Source of the DNA: Hyphomicrobium sp.
Lineage (GTDB): Bacteria > Pseudomonadota > Alphaproteobacteria > Rhizobiales > Hyphomicrobiaceae
NCBI RefSeq assembly: GCF_019744875.1
Contig: NZ_JAIETU010000005.1
Span: 1,026,001-1,090,000 of the forward strand
Reading direction: 5' to 3'
DNA length: 64,000 bases
Part shown: piece by piece, positions 37,063-44,547 of the stretch
Position numbering within the stretch: the first letter of the stretch is position 1
How the letters are laid out: each line of letters begins with the position of its first letter
Made by a program: the position numbers and the translations under genes
Notes under the pieces: generated by a model
The model's input: the letters and a program-made list of their open reading frames with translations, nothing else
Database searches by the model: none
Told to the model about the DNA's origin: nothing

Positions 37063-38340
37063 ATGACGAAGAAGATCACATTCGAGCATCTCGTCCCGAA
37101 TGCGATGCCGGGCCGGTTCGACGGTATTCATCGTCCCTACACCGTCGCCGACGTGCTGAGGCTGCGCGGGGCCGTGCCGGTCCGCCACTCGATTGCCGAG
37201 CACGGCGCCAATCGTCTTTGGAAGCTTCTCGGGACGTGGCCCTCGGTTCACGCGCTCGGCGCATCCACCAGCGGCCAGGCCGTGCGGATGGTAGGGGCGG
37301 GGCTCAAGGCGCTCTATCTCTCGGGACAGGATCTCTCGGAAGCTGATGCGGCGGATGATGCCGTGCCCGTGACCTCCGGTCCGGAGCGTGTGCGCCGGTT
37401 CAACACTGCGCTGCGGCGCGCCGATCAAATCGAGCACGCGGATTGTGCGCATGGGGGCGGCACAGCTCGCGTTGAGAGCTGGTTTGCGCCAATCGTTGCC
37501 GAGGCCGGTTGTGGGGGATCGCTCGAGTCCTTCGAAATCATGACGACCTACATCGATGCGGGCGCCGCAGGCGTTCACTTCGACGACCGCCTGCCTCGTG
37601 ATGCGACGCACGGCCATCGCAACGAGGCGGTGCTGATCCCGACCGGCGATCACATTCGCAATCTCGTGGCGGCGCGTCTCGCGGCCGATATCATGGGTGT
37701 TCCAACCGTCATCATCGCGCGGACGGATGCGGCATCGGCGCCGCTCGTCACATCCGGCGCCGACGCGCGCGACCGCGCGTTCATCGTGCCCGGTGTACGC
37801 ACGCCCGAAGGCTTCTATGCCTTTCAATGCGGGGTCGATGCGTGCATCGCGCGGGGCCTCGCGTATGCGCCCTATGCCGACATCCTCTGGTGGGAGACGC
37901 CGACACCGAACCTCAAGGATGCCGCCCGGTTCGCCGAAGCGATCCACCGTAAGTTCCCCGGCAAAATCCTCGCTTACAACTGCTCGCCCTCGCTGCATTG
38001 GACGTCGCGGTTCGATGCGAACTCCATCGCGCGCTTCCAAAGAGAGATCGACGCGATGGGCTACAAGTTTCAGTTCGTCACGGCTGCGGGCCTGCGTCAT
38101 CTCACTGGCGGATTGCGCGAGCTTGCAGGCGGGTTCCGCGACCGCGGTATGGCCGCCTACCTCGAGCTGCAGCAGGCGGACGCGGCGGGCGAGATCCGTT
38201 GTGACACGGCCGCGCCGCTCAGCCGGGATTTTTCTCGCGGATACTTCGAAGCCGTTTCGGCCGCGATCGGCGGCGCGACTTCGTTTGCCTTCACGTCGGA
38301 AGCCACGGAAGCCGCGCAGTTTCAGACTGCCGCGGAATAG
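37063..38340 (+). CDS. isocitrate-lyase-like protein lacking the catalytic motif
   Basis: The 425-aa protein aligns end to end with isocitrate lyase (normal length about 430): GIHRPYTVADVLRLRG, ALGASTSGQAV, VLIPTGDHIRNLVAARLAAD, LAYNCSPSLHW (NCSPS 306-310) and the C-terminal EATEAAQF are kept. Active-site residues are not. SGW is SGQ (87-89), VADAEAGFGG is shortened to VAEAGCGG (145-152), the YPDQSLYP stretch is missing, and KKCGH is ATHGH (181-185), so the catalytic Cys is His and both Lys are lost. Normal cleavage of isocitrate is therefore unlikely. It may be a repurposed enzyme or a regulatory paralogue. Start ATG 37063; ATG 37027 is the alternative. It is first in a four-gene rightward row, divergent from scfR. 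Confidence 0.85.
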   Translation: MTKKITFEHLVPNAMPGRFDGIHRPYTVADVLRLRGAVPVRHSIAEHGANRLWKLLGTWPSVHALGASTSGQAVRMVGAGLKALYLSGQDLSEADAADDAVPVTSGPERVRRFNTALRRADQIEHADCAHGGGTARVESWFAPIVAEAGCGGSLESFEIMTTYIDAGAAGVHFDDRLPRDATHGHRNEAVLIPTGDHIRNLVAARLAADIMGVPTVIIARTDAASAPLVTSGADARDRAFIVPGVRTPEGFYAFQCGVDACIARGLAYAPYADILWWETPTPNLKDAARFAEAIHRKFPGKILAYNCSPSLHWTSRFDANSIARFQREIDAMGYKFQFVTAAGLRHLTGGLRELAGGFRDRGMAAYLELQQADAAGEIRCDTAAPLSRDFSRGYFEAVSAAIGGATSFAFTSEATEAAQFQTAAE

Positions 38341-38383
38341 CGTCGTTTTTTGAACACGTCCTTTTTTAACCGGAGATGAAGAG

Positions 38384-38632
38384 ATGCGAACCGCAGAAGT
38401 TGTTGCAATTTCGGATCCGTTCAGCGGTCCCAAGACGGCCGATGCCGAGGTATTGATCCGCCGCGTTGCGGAGACGTTGCACCGTCTCAACCAGCAGATC
38501 ACGACGGCGGTCGACGCGGGCGTGACGATCGAGCTCATTCGCGGCTCGCGCTTTCACAACGGCCTCGGGCAGTGGGGCGATCAGATGATCCCCATCGTCA
38601 AGGTGCCGGAAGACCATCAGGAGCGGTCATGA
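38384..38632 (+). CDS. small conserved-looking protein, unknown
   Basis: The 82-aa soluble protein begins MRTAEVVAISDPFSGP. I do not recognise the family. It has an amphipathic helix (AEVLIRRVAETLHRLNQQI) and a C-terminal stretch with FHNGLGQWGDQMIPIVKV, and no Cys. It lies 43 bp after the lyase-like gene, and its stop overlaps the start of the thioesterase gene (ATGA). This suggests translational coupling and a shared role. Confidence 0.72.
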   Translation: MRTAEVVAISDPFSGPKTADAEVLIRRVAETLHRLNQQITTAVDAGVTIELIRGSRFHNGLGQWGDQMIPIVKVPEDHQERS

Positions 38633-39018
38633 CCGCGCCCGATCCGTCCGAGACCCGCCTCGTTGAGATCGTGTTTCCCGAGCAGGCCAATCACTACGGC
38701 ACGTTGTTTGGGGGCACGGCGCTGAACCTGATGAGCAAGGCGGCGGCCATCGCGGCGGCGCGCCGGGCGGGTTGCAGTGTCGTGATGGCCTCGTCTGACA
38801 AGGTCGATTTTCATTCGCCGGTCATGGTCGGGCAGGTCGTGGAGCTGTGCGCGCGTGTGGTTCGCGTGGGTCGCAGCTCCATGACCGTCAAGGTGGATGT
38901 GCTGGCCGAAACGCTCGGCAAGTCGGAGCGCAAGCTCACCATGCGGGGCAGCTTCGAAATGGTGGCTGTCGATGCGGATGGCCGGCCGACGCCGATCGCG
39001 AGCGCGGCGGCCGACTGA
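38629..39018 (+). CDS. hotdog-fold acyl-CoA thioesterase
   Basis: The 129-aa protein of the YciA/BACH-type acyl-CoA hydrolase family has the signature FPEQANHYGTLFGGTALNLM at about 17-36. The catalytic Asp/Asn region with ASSDKVDFHSPV follows. It hydrolyses short- to medium-chain acyl-CoA to the free acid and CoA. It is translationally coupled to the preceding 82-aa gene. An acyl-CoA-releasing enzyme next to an ScfR-type acyl-CoA sensor is consistent with a short-chain acyl-CoA or C2/C3 acid pathway. Confidence 0.9.
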   Translation: MTAPDPSETRLVEIVFPEQANHYGTLFGGTALNLMSKAAAIAAARRAGCSVVMASSDKVDFHSPVMVGQVVELCARVVRVGRSSMTVKVDVLAETLGKSERKLTMRGSFEMVAVDADGRPTPIASAAAD

Positions 39019-39044
39019 ACGAGAGCTTGGCCGGAGGCGACGGC

Positions 39045-40103
39045 ATGGTCCAGACCGCGAATTTCGGCCTGCCGCGCCTTGGCGTCGCGCGTGCGCTCGA
39101 GGCGGCCGCCGAGGCCTATCGAAACGGCGAGATCGACGCGGCCGCGTTGCGCCAGGCCGGGGCGGAGCTTCGCGCGCGTCATTGGCGGCTGCAGAAGGAC
39201 GCAGGGATCGACATCGTCCCCTCGAACGATTTCTCGTTCTGTGATCGCGTGCTCGCCATGTCGATCATGGCCGGATTGGTTGGCTTCGATGCATCCGCGA
39301 AGACCGAGAGGCCGTGGTTCGACACGGCGGAACGCTACATCGTTCCGGAGTTTCATGCCGATCAGGAATTTCGTCTCGCATCGCGCAAGGCAATCGACGA
39401 GTTTAGCGAAGCGGCTGCCCTCGGCATTCCCACGCGGCCAGTGCTGATCGGTCCCGTCACGTATCTCTCGCTCGGGAGGGTGATCGACGGCGCGTTCGAT
39501 CCCATTGCGTTGCTGGACAGGCTTCTGCCGGTCTATGTGCAGGTTCTGGCGCAGCTCGATGATGCGGGCGCCGACTGGGTTCAAATCGACGAGCCGGTCC
39601 TAAGCGGCGCTTTGACAGCGGCGCAGAGGACAGCCTTCAGGCGCGCCTATGGCCTGCTTTCGACCATCGGGATCAAAATCCTCGTGGCCACGTATTTCGG
39701 CGGGCTTGGCGCCAACCTGGATGTGGTCGCCGAGCTGCCAATTGATGGACTGCATGTCGATCTCGTCAGCGCGCCGCGCGAGATTGATGACGTCCTGTCG
39801 CTCTGGCCGGTGGATCGCGTGCTGTCGCTCGGCGTGGTCGATGGGCGCAATGCGGGGCGCGCGGACCTCGAGGGTGCGCTAGCCGCGATCGATATCGCCG
39901 CGAACGCGCGAGGCCGCGACAGGCTCCAGATCGCGCCGTCCTGCCCGCTGATCTACGCTCCGGCCGATTTCGATCTTGAGGCCGCGTGCGATCCCGAGTT
40001 TGCGCCGTGGCTTGCCTACGCCAAGCAAAAGCTCGCCGAAGTGGTCGCGCTCAAAGACGCCGCCACGCGCAGCACGTGTCCTGTCGCGCGCGCATATTGC
40101 TGA
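39045..40103 (+). CDS. MetE N-terminal-domain-only protein
   Basis: The 352-aa protein matches the N-terminal barrel of cobalamin-independent methionine synthase: NFGLPRLGVARALEAA, DIVPSNDFSFCDRVL, MPADQEF-like EFHADQEFRLAS, VLIGPVTYLSLGR, ADWVQIDEPVL and WLAYAKQKLAEV at the end. Full MetE is about 760 aa. The C-terminal barrel, which binds zinc, homocysteine and most of the folate, is absent and not found downstream in any frame. Methionine synthesis by this protein alone is unlikely. ATG 39045 has GGAGG eight bases upstream. It is last in the row beginning with the lyase-like gene, 26 bp after the thioesterase. Confidence 0.85.
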   Translation: MVQTANFGLPRLGVARALEAAAEAYRNGEIDAAALRQAGAELRARHWRLQKDAGIDIVPSNDFSFCDRVLAMSIMAGLVGFDASAKTERPWFDTAERYIVPEFHADQEFRLASRKAIDEFSEAAALGIPTRPVLIGPVTYLSLGRVIDGAFDPIALLDRLLPVYVQVLAQLDDAGADWVQIDEPVLSGALTAAQRTAFRRAYGLLSTIGIKILVATYFGGLGANLDVVAELPIDGLHVDLVSAPREIDDVLSLWPVDRVLSLGVVDGRNAGRADLEGALAAIDIAANARGRDRLQIAPSCPLIYAPADFDLEAACDPEFAPWLAYAKQKLAEVVALKDAATRSTCPVARAYC

Positions 40104-40221
40104 TTTCGGGCGGGCGTGGCCGCGAGCCGGTCGCGCGAACGGGCGGCGAACCAACGGCCCAGCTCCCCTCATGCGGATCAGGCGTAGACACGGGGTAACG
40201 CGTCGGGTATTGACCATTTTA

Positions 40222-40239
40222 ATTCAATGATCCTTGAAT
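40222..40239. promoter_or_regulatory. ArsR operator
   Basis: ATTCAA (40222-40227) and TTGAAT (40234-40239) form a perfect inverted repeat with six-base spacing, ending nine bases before the arsR start. Dimeric ArsR repressors bind such TTCAA/TTGAA repeats, so binding here would block the promoter and ribosome access of the whole arsR-arsC-aquaporin operon until arsenite is bound. Confidence 0.75.
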
Positions 40240-40248
40240 GATTGGAAT

Positions 40249-40602
40249 ATGAATAAGAAGCAAGCCGTGACCTCGCTGTCCGCTCTCGCGCATGAGCAGC
40301 GACTGGGCATCTTTCGATTGCTGGTGAGGAGGGGCGCCACGGGGCTGCCGGCGGGAGAGATTGCGGCCGCTGTCCGCGCGAGCCCTACGGCTGCTTCTTT
40401 TCACCTCAAGGAACTGGAACGAGCGGGACTGATCAGGTCAACCCGCCAGGGACGCAGCATCGTTTACGCTCTTCATGTCGACGCCGTTCGGAGGCTGCTC
40501 ACGTACCTCACGGAGGATTGCTGCCAGGGCAATCCGGAGATGTGTGCCGCGCCCATCAACACCTCCAAGACCCTCTGTTGCGTAGAAGGAGACGTGAAAT
40601 GA
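40249..40602 (+). CDS. arsR: ArsR-family arsenic-responsive repressor
   Basis: The 117-aa winged-helix repressor has the recognition helix in SPTAASFHLKELERAGLI (about 44-61) and the wing in RSTRQGRSIVYALH. There is no ELCVC motif in helix 3; Cys residues are clustered at the C-terminus instead (DCCQGNPEMC, then TLCC), pointing to the variant ArsR type with C-terminal arsenite ligands. ATG 40249 is chosen over an upstream TTG at 40234 that falls inside the operator. Its stop overlaps the arsC start (ATGA). Confidence 0.92.
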   Translation: MNKKQAVTSLSALAHEQRLGIFRLLVRRGATGLPAGEIAAAVRASPTAASFHLKELERAGLIRSTRQGRSIVYALHVDAVRRLLTYLTEDCCQGNPEMCAAPINTSKTLCCVEGDVK

Positions 40603-41126
40603 CGGCCGCACATGCACCGTTGAACGTGTTGTTCCTGTGCACTCACAATTCGGCCCGGTCGATCATCGCGGAAGCGGTGCTGAACCGGCTTGGGCAAGGG
40701 GCGTTTCGCGCGTTCAGCGCCGGAAGCGCGCCGTCAGGGCGTGTGCATCCTTTCGCGCTCGATCTGCTGCGGCAGCTCAACTATCCAACGGACGCGGTGA
40801 GGTCGAAATCGTGGGAGGAGTTCGCGGCGCCCGATGCGCCGAAGATGGATTTCGTGTTCACCGTTTGCGACGACGCAGCCAACGAGACGTGTCCGGTCTG
40901 GCCAGGGCACCCGATGAGTGCCCATTGGGGGCTGCCAGACCCCTCGGCCGCAGAAGGCAACGAAAGCGAGCGTCGCCTCGCGTTTGCCGACACGCACAGG
41001 ATGCTCAATCGGCGCATCAGCGTGTTCACGAGCCTTCCGCTCGCAACTCTTTCGAAGCAATCCCTTCAACGCCGTCTCGATGACATCGGCAGCGCGCAGG
41101 GAGCTGCTGAGGCGGCTCATGACTAG
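40599..41126 (+). CDS. arsC: arsenate reductase, low-molecular-weight phosphatase type
   Basis: The 175-aa protein has an N-terminal phosphatase P-loop CTHNSARS (Cys14 nucleophile). The redox Cys follow in FTVCDDAANETCPVWPG, as in thioredoxin-type ArsC. It reduces arsenate to arsenite in the cytoplasm. GGAG lies upstream inside the end of arsR, and the coding start overlaps the arsR stop; the end overlaps the aquaporin start. The C-terminal 30 residues are Ser/Gln/Ala-rich and not conserved in the family. Confidence 0.93.
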   Translation: MTAAHAPLNVLFLCTHNSARSIIAEAVLNRLGQGAFRAFSAGSAPSGRVHPFALDLLRQLNYPTDAVRSKSWEEFAAPDAPKMDFVFTVCDDAANETCPVWPGHPMSAHWGLPDPSAAEGNESERRLAFADTHRMLNRRISVFTSLPLATLSKQSLQRRLDDIGSAQGAAEAAHD

Positions 41127-41826
41127 GCGAGACGTTGCGCGCGCCCTGGTCGCGGAAGGATTGGGGACCGGTCTTCTGGTGGCCTGCGTCGTCGGGTCCG
41201 GGGTCATGGCTTCGGATCTGTCGGCAGAAAACGCCGGATTGGCTCTGTTGGCCAACTCGCTTGCGACGGCGGCGATCCTCGTCGTGCTCGTGGCCTCTTT
41301 GGAGGCCGTGTCGGGAGCGCATTTCAATCCCGCCGTCACGCTGACGCGTGCGCTGAGCGGGAAAATGGGGGCTGGCCTGGCGGTGTCGTACATGGCCTCT
41401 CAGGCCCTTGGCGGCTTGCTCGGCACCGCGTTGGCGCATGGCATGTTCGAGCAGGTGCTGTGGCAGCAGGCGGCACAGCAGCGGAACGGGGCAGGTCAGC
41501 TTGCGGGTGAGTTCGTTGCGGCGTTCGGCTTGATGCTTGCCATCATTCTCACCGCGCGCAATCGGCCGGCCGCGTTGCCGGCTGTTGTCGGCCTCTTCAT
41601 CGGAAGCGCCTACTGGTTCACGTCTTCCACCTCGTTCGCGAACCCCGCCGTCACCCTGGCCAGAGCGTTTTCCGACACGTTCGCAGGGATACGACTGACC
41701 GACGTTCCGGCGTTTGTCGTTGTGCAGTTTGCGGGTGCTTGGTGTGGGAGCCTGTGCGGTGGATGGCTCGCGGGTGAGCCTGGCCGGCCAGCCTCCGATC
41801 CTGTCGCGTCGTCCGCCTCGCCTTGA
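41119..41826 (+). CDS. aquaglyceroporin-like channel for arsenite (AqpS-type)
   Basis: The 235-aa MIP-family channel has six membrane segments and two half-helices with the NPA boxes HFNPAVTLTRAL and FANPAVTLARAF. In Sinorhizobium meliloti an aquaporin (AqpS) replaces the arsenite pump ArsB and lets arsenite leave the cell down its gradient. The order arsR-arsC-channel here, with overlapping genes, supports the same role. No ArsB or Acr3 gene is present. ATG 41119 overlaps the arsC stop; the long upstream opening is the arsC reading frame's shadow. Confidence 0.9.
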   Translation: MTRRDVARALVAEGLGTGLLVACVVGSGVMASDLSAENAGLALLANSLATAAILVVLVASLEAVSGAHFNPAVTLTRALSGKMGAGLAVSYMASQALGGLLGTALAHGMFEQVLWQQAAQQRNGAGQLAGEFVAAFGLMLAIILTARNRPAALPAVVGLFIGSAYWFTSSTSFANPAVTLARAFSDTFAGIRLTDVPAFVVVQFAGAWCGSLCGGWLAGEPGRPASDPVASSASP

Positions 41827-42008
41827 TGCGCGAGGGCTCGATGCGCGAAGATCAGGACGCGGTACCAAATGCCGCGCCTCGCCGTTCTTCTTTCGAGCGA
41901 AGCGGGACGTGTCGATGTTGGCGGTGCTGACTGCGGTCAGCCCGCCGGAATTCAGACGAAGGAGTGGGGAGGCGGTTTAGGGTGCTACGCCGCTGATCGG
42001 CGTCATCG

Positions 42009-42257
42009 TCAGGCTGCGCCGTCCTCGAGCAGGAATGGCTCGACCTTGCCCTTAAGGGTCAGCATCAGAGGGCGGCCGTGGCGGTCAACCGACTTTCCAG
42101 CCGCGACGCGGACCCAGCTCTCGCTGACGCAATACTCCTCGACGTTGGTTTTCTCGGCCCCATTGAAGCGGATTCCGACGCCGCGCGCCAGAAGGTCAGC
42201 ATCGTGGAACGGGCTTTGCGGGTCCACCGAGAGCCGGTCGGGGAGATTTTGGGTCAT
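42009..42257 (-). CDS. DUF3297 family protein
   Basis: The 82-aa soluble protein begins MTQNLPDRLSVDPQSP, followed by VGIRFNGAEKTNVEEYCVSE and a C-terminal GRPLMLTLKGKVEP. This matches the short DUF3297 family of proteobacteria, whose function is unknown. ATG 42257 gives the family length; the longer opening to 42335 runs into the tRNA. It lies 49 bp downstream of the tRNA gene on the same strand. Confidence 0.82.
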   Translation of the reverse strand: MTQNLPDRLSVDPQSPFHDADLLARGVGIRFNGAEKTNVEEYCVSESWVRVAAGKSVDRHGRPLMLTLKGKVEPFLLEDGAA

Positions 42258-42305
42258 CGGACTGCCGAGATCAGAGTGTCGCCGCTCAGTCGCACCCGGC
42301 GAAAA

Positions 42306-42390
42306 TGGTGCCCAGAAGAGGACTCGAACCTCCACGCCTTGCGGCGCTGCTACCTGAAAGCAGTGCGTCTACCAATTCCGCCATCTGGGC
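42306..42390 (-). tRNA. tRNA-Leu (anticodon CAG)
   Basis: Read on the minus strand from 42390, the sequence starts GCCCAGATGGCGGAATTGG. The acceptor arms GCCCAGA and TCTGGGC pair, and the anticodon stem CTGCT/AGCAG encloses loop TTCAGGT with anticodon CAG. A class II variable arm (about 13 nt) and a T arm with GGTTCGAGTCC follow, and discriminator A plus an encoded CCA close the 85-nt gene. It reads CUG leucine codons, which are the dominant Leu codons in this GC-rich genome. Confidence 0.97.
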
Positions 42391-42648
42391 AAGCCGTGGC
42401 CTGCGGCGCATGAGTTACGGGCAGTGGGCCACATTGTCAATTGAGAGCGCACGCTTTCCGCGGGGCATGGGCATTTTGTTCGGGGCGGGATATCACTCTC
42501 GTCACGATTCAGTGCGTCCTTGACGTCCCGGCTTCAGGCGCGGGTGCTGGGACGCGAGATCCAGGATACGCGATCCGGGATCAAGATTTGGGTTCAAGAT
42601 CAGGCTCCGGGCGCAGCGGCCCGGGTACGAGCGGCGAGGGAGGGCAGC

Positions 42649-43632
42649 GTGGCACCAAACGGCGGCATCAAGGGGCTGGTCACGATTTTCGGCGGGCCGG
42701 GTTTCGTCGGCCGGCATGCGGTTCGGGCGCTTGCCAAGGACAAATTCCGTATCCGCGCCGGCTCGCGCCGTCCGGACCTCGCGGGCTATCTGCAACCCAT
42801 GGGCAACGTGGGTCAGATCCAGCCGGTGCAGGCCAACCTGCGCTATCCCGATTCGGTTCGGCGGGCGGTGGACGGCGCGCAGGTCGTCATCAATTCCGTC
42901 GGCGTGCTGGCGCCATCGGGGGCGCAGAGCTTCGAGGCGGTGCATGCGGAGGGCGCACGAGCCGTCGCACGGGCCGCGCGGGAAGCCGGCGCGCACAAGC
43001 TGATCCACATTTCGGCCATCGGCGCGTCCGCTTCGTCGAAAGCCCACTACGCCAAGAGCAAGGCCGAGGGTGAAGCCGCGGTGCTCGAGGAATTTCCGGG
43101 CGCGATCATTCTCCGCCCCTCGATCGTGTTCGGGCCCGAGGATCAGTTTTTCAATCGCTTCGCGGCGATGGCGCGCGTTTCGCCGCTGCTGCCGCTGATC
43201 GGAGGCGGCGCGACGCGCTTCCAGCCGGTGTTCGTCGGCGACGTGGCGGAGGCGATCGCGGCAGTGGCGCAGGGTGCGGGCACGCCCGGCCAGATCTACG
43301 AACTCGGCGGGCCGGAGGTGCTGTCGTTCCGCGAGCTGCTGGAGCGCACCAACGAATATGCCGGACGCAAGCGGGGCTTCATTTCGCTGCCGTTCTGGCT
43401 CGCCAAGCTGCAGGCCGCGCTGACGTGGCCGCTGCCGAATTCGTTGCGGCCGCTGACGGTCGATCAGGTGCGGCTGCTGCAGTCGGACAATGTCGTCAGC
43501 AGCGGCGCGCTCGAGGAGGGGCGGACGCTGGCGGGTCTCGGTGTTTCGCCGCCGCGCTCCATCGGCGCCGTGGTGCCGAGCTACCTCGAACGCTTCAAGG
43601 CCAAGGGGCAGTACGCGCATTACCGCGGGTAG
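42649..43632 (+). CDS. complex I NDUFA9-family NAD(P)-binding protein
   Basis: The 327-aa atypical SDR is related to the mitochondrial complex I accessory subunit NDUFA9. The Rossmann motif is TIFGGPGFVGRHAV (about 11-24). HISAIGASASSKAHYAKSKAEGE in the middle keeps the Y-x3-K pair (YAKSK), and LRPSIVFGPEDQFFNRFA is a family signature. In alphaproteobacteria such proteins are thought to assist complex I or quinone metabolism; direct proof is limited. Start: GTG 42649 with AGGGAGGG close upstream. The frame stays open to 42520 but those codons are not family-like. Confidence 0.88.
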   Translation: MAPNGGIKGLVTIFGGPGFVGRHAVRALAKDKFRIRAGSRRPDLAGYLQPMGNVGQIQPVQANLRYPDSVRRAVDGAQVVINSVGVLAPSGAQSFEAVHAEGARAVARAAREAGAHKLIHISAIGASASSKAHYAKSKAEGEAAVLEEFPGAIILRPSIVFGPEDQFFNRFAAMARVSPLLPLIGGGATRFQPVFVGDVAEAIAAVAQGAGTPGQIYELGGPEVLSFRELLERTNEYAGRKRGFISLPFWLAKLQAALTWPLPNSLRPLTVDQVRLLQSDNVVSSGALEEGRTLAGLGVSPPRSIGAVVPSYLERFKAKGQYAHYRG

Positions 43633-43742
43633 GTCTCGCCCGAGGGCCTGACGATTGCAGGCAGGGGCTGGGTTGAGCCCCGGGGGAAAGTCCGGCGGCG
43701 CGCATGTCGATGCGGCGCATGCCGGTTCAGGAGGGGAACATC

Positions 43743-44525
43743 ATGGCCCGATCGCGATCCGGTACGTCCGTCGCCAGCCTGCTCAAAATGCGGTCGCTGG
43801 GGTCACTTGGCTTTGCGGCCGTGGTGGCCTTCTACGTCGCGTGGCCGCTCTATGCGGGCTACGACATCAAGTCCTCGCTCGACGGCCACAACGTGGAAGC
43901 ACTCAATGCGCGCGTGGATTTTGCGAGTGTGCGCACGTCGCTCAAGCCCTCGGTGACGGCGAAGGTGGACAAGGTCGTGAGCGACGCGCTGCGCAAGACG
44001 GGCACGGTGGGCGGCGCGATCGCAGACCGCTTCAAGGCGCAGGTGATGCCGCGCATCGTCGACGGAGTGCTGGCCACGCTCGTCACGCCGGAAATGATGA
44101 TCCGCATTCATGCCAGCGGGCGCTCGCTCAAGGAGGCGCTGGACGGACTGGTGTTCGAGCGCGCGTCGCAGACGCAGGGCATCGGCGGCGGATTGATGAT
44201 TGTATCCGGAGACGAAACGCAGGCCGGGCGGAGCCGCATCGAGGAGATCGCGGGGGCGCTCGGGATCGATTCCAAAAAGGCGCTGGGCGGGGCGGGCGCG
44301 CAAGATGCCGCGGGCGGGGCGGCGGGGACTGCCGTGTTGCCGGCCAAGAGCGGACCGCTGCCCAAGTACGGTCTCGGCAACATCAAGCACTTCTCGCTCA
44401 ATGGTCCGCTGGGCCTCTCGATCGGCGTGTCGCGGGATGCGGCCGGGCGCAAGCCGGAGGTGACGGCGGATCTCAGCTTCGTCGACGGATCGTGGAAGCT
44501 GACGGGGCTCACCCCCGAGGACTGA
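43743..44525 (+). CDS. DUF2939 membrane-anchored protein
   Basis: The 260-aa protein has one N-terminal membrane segment (about 17-38, LGFAAVVAFYVAWPLYAGY) followed by an extracytoplasmic domain. DFASVRTSLKPSVTAKV is the characteristic DUF2939 start after the WP-x2-A-x-Y motif. A Gly/Ala-rich linker near 180-195 separates the C-terminal part, which ends in FVDGSWKLTGL. Function unknown. ATG 43743 has GAGGGG upstream. Confidence 0.82.
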   Translation: MARSRSGTSVASLLKMRSLGSLGFAAVVAFYVAWPLYAGYDIKSSLDGHNVEALNARVDFASVRTSLKPSVTAKVDKVVSDALRKTGTVGGAIADRFKAQVMPRIVDGVLATLVTPEMMIRIHASGRSLKEALDGLVFERASQTQGIGGGLMIVSGDETQAGRSRIEEIAGALGIDSKKALGGAGAQDAAGGAAGTAVLPAKSGPLPKYGLGNIKHFSLNGPLGLSIGVSRDAAGRKPEVTADLSFVDGSWKLTGLTPED

Positions 44526-44547
44526 AACGTCGCGTCGCGGAGCCCGT

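Noticed and set aside
40104..40221. Search for a displaced C-terminal half of MetE after 40103.
   Set aside because: Only 118 bp remain before the arsR operator and no frame shows MetE catalytic-barrel sequence.
41714..41980. Plus-strand frame overlapping and following the aquaporin gene end.
   Set aside because: Out of frame with the channel, Arg-rich, no ribosome binding site or recognisable family.
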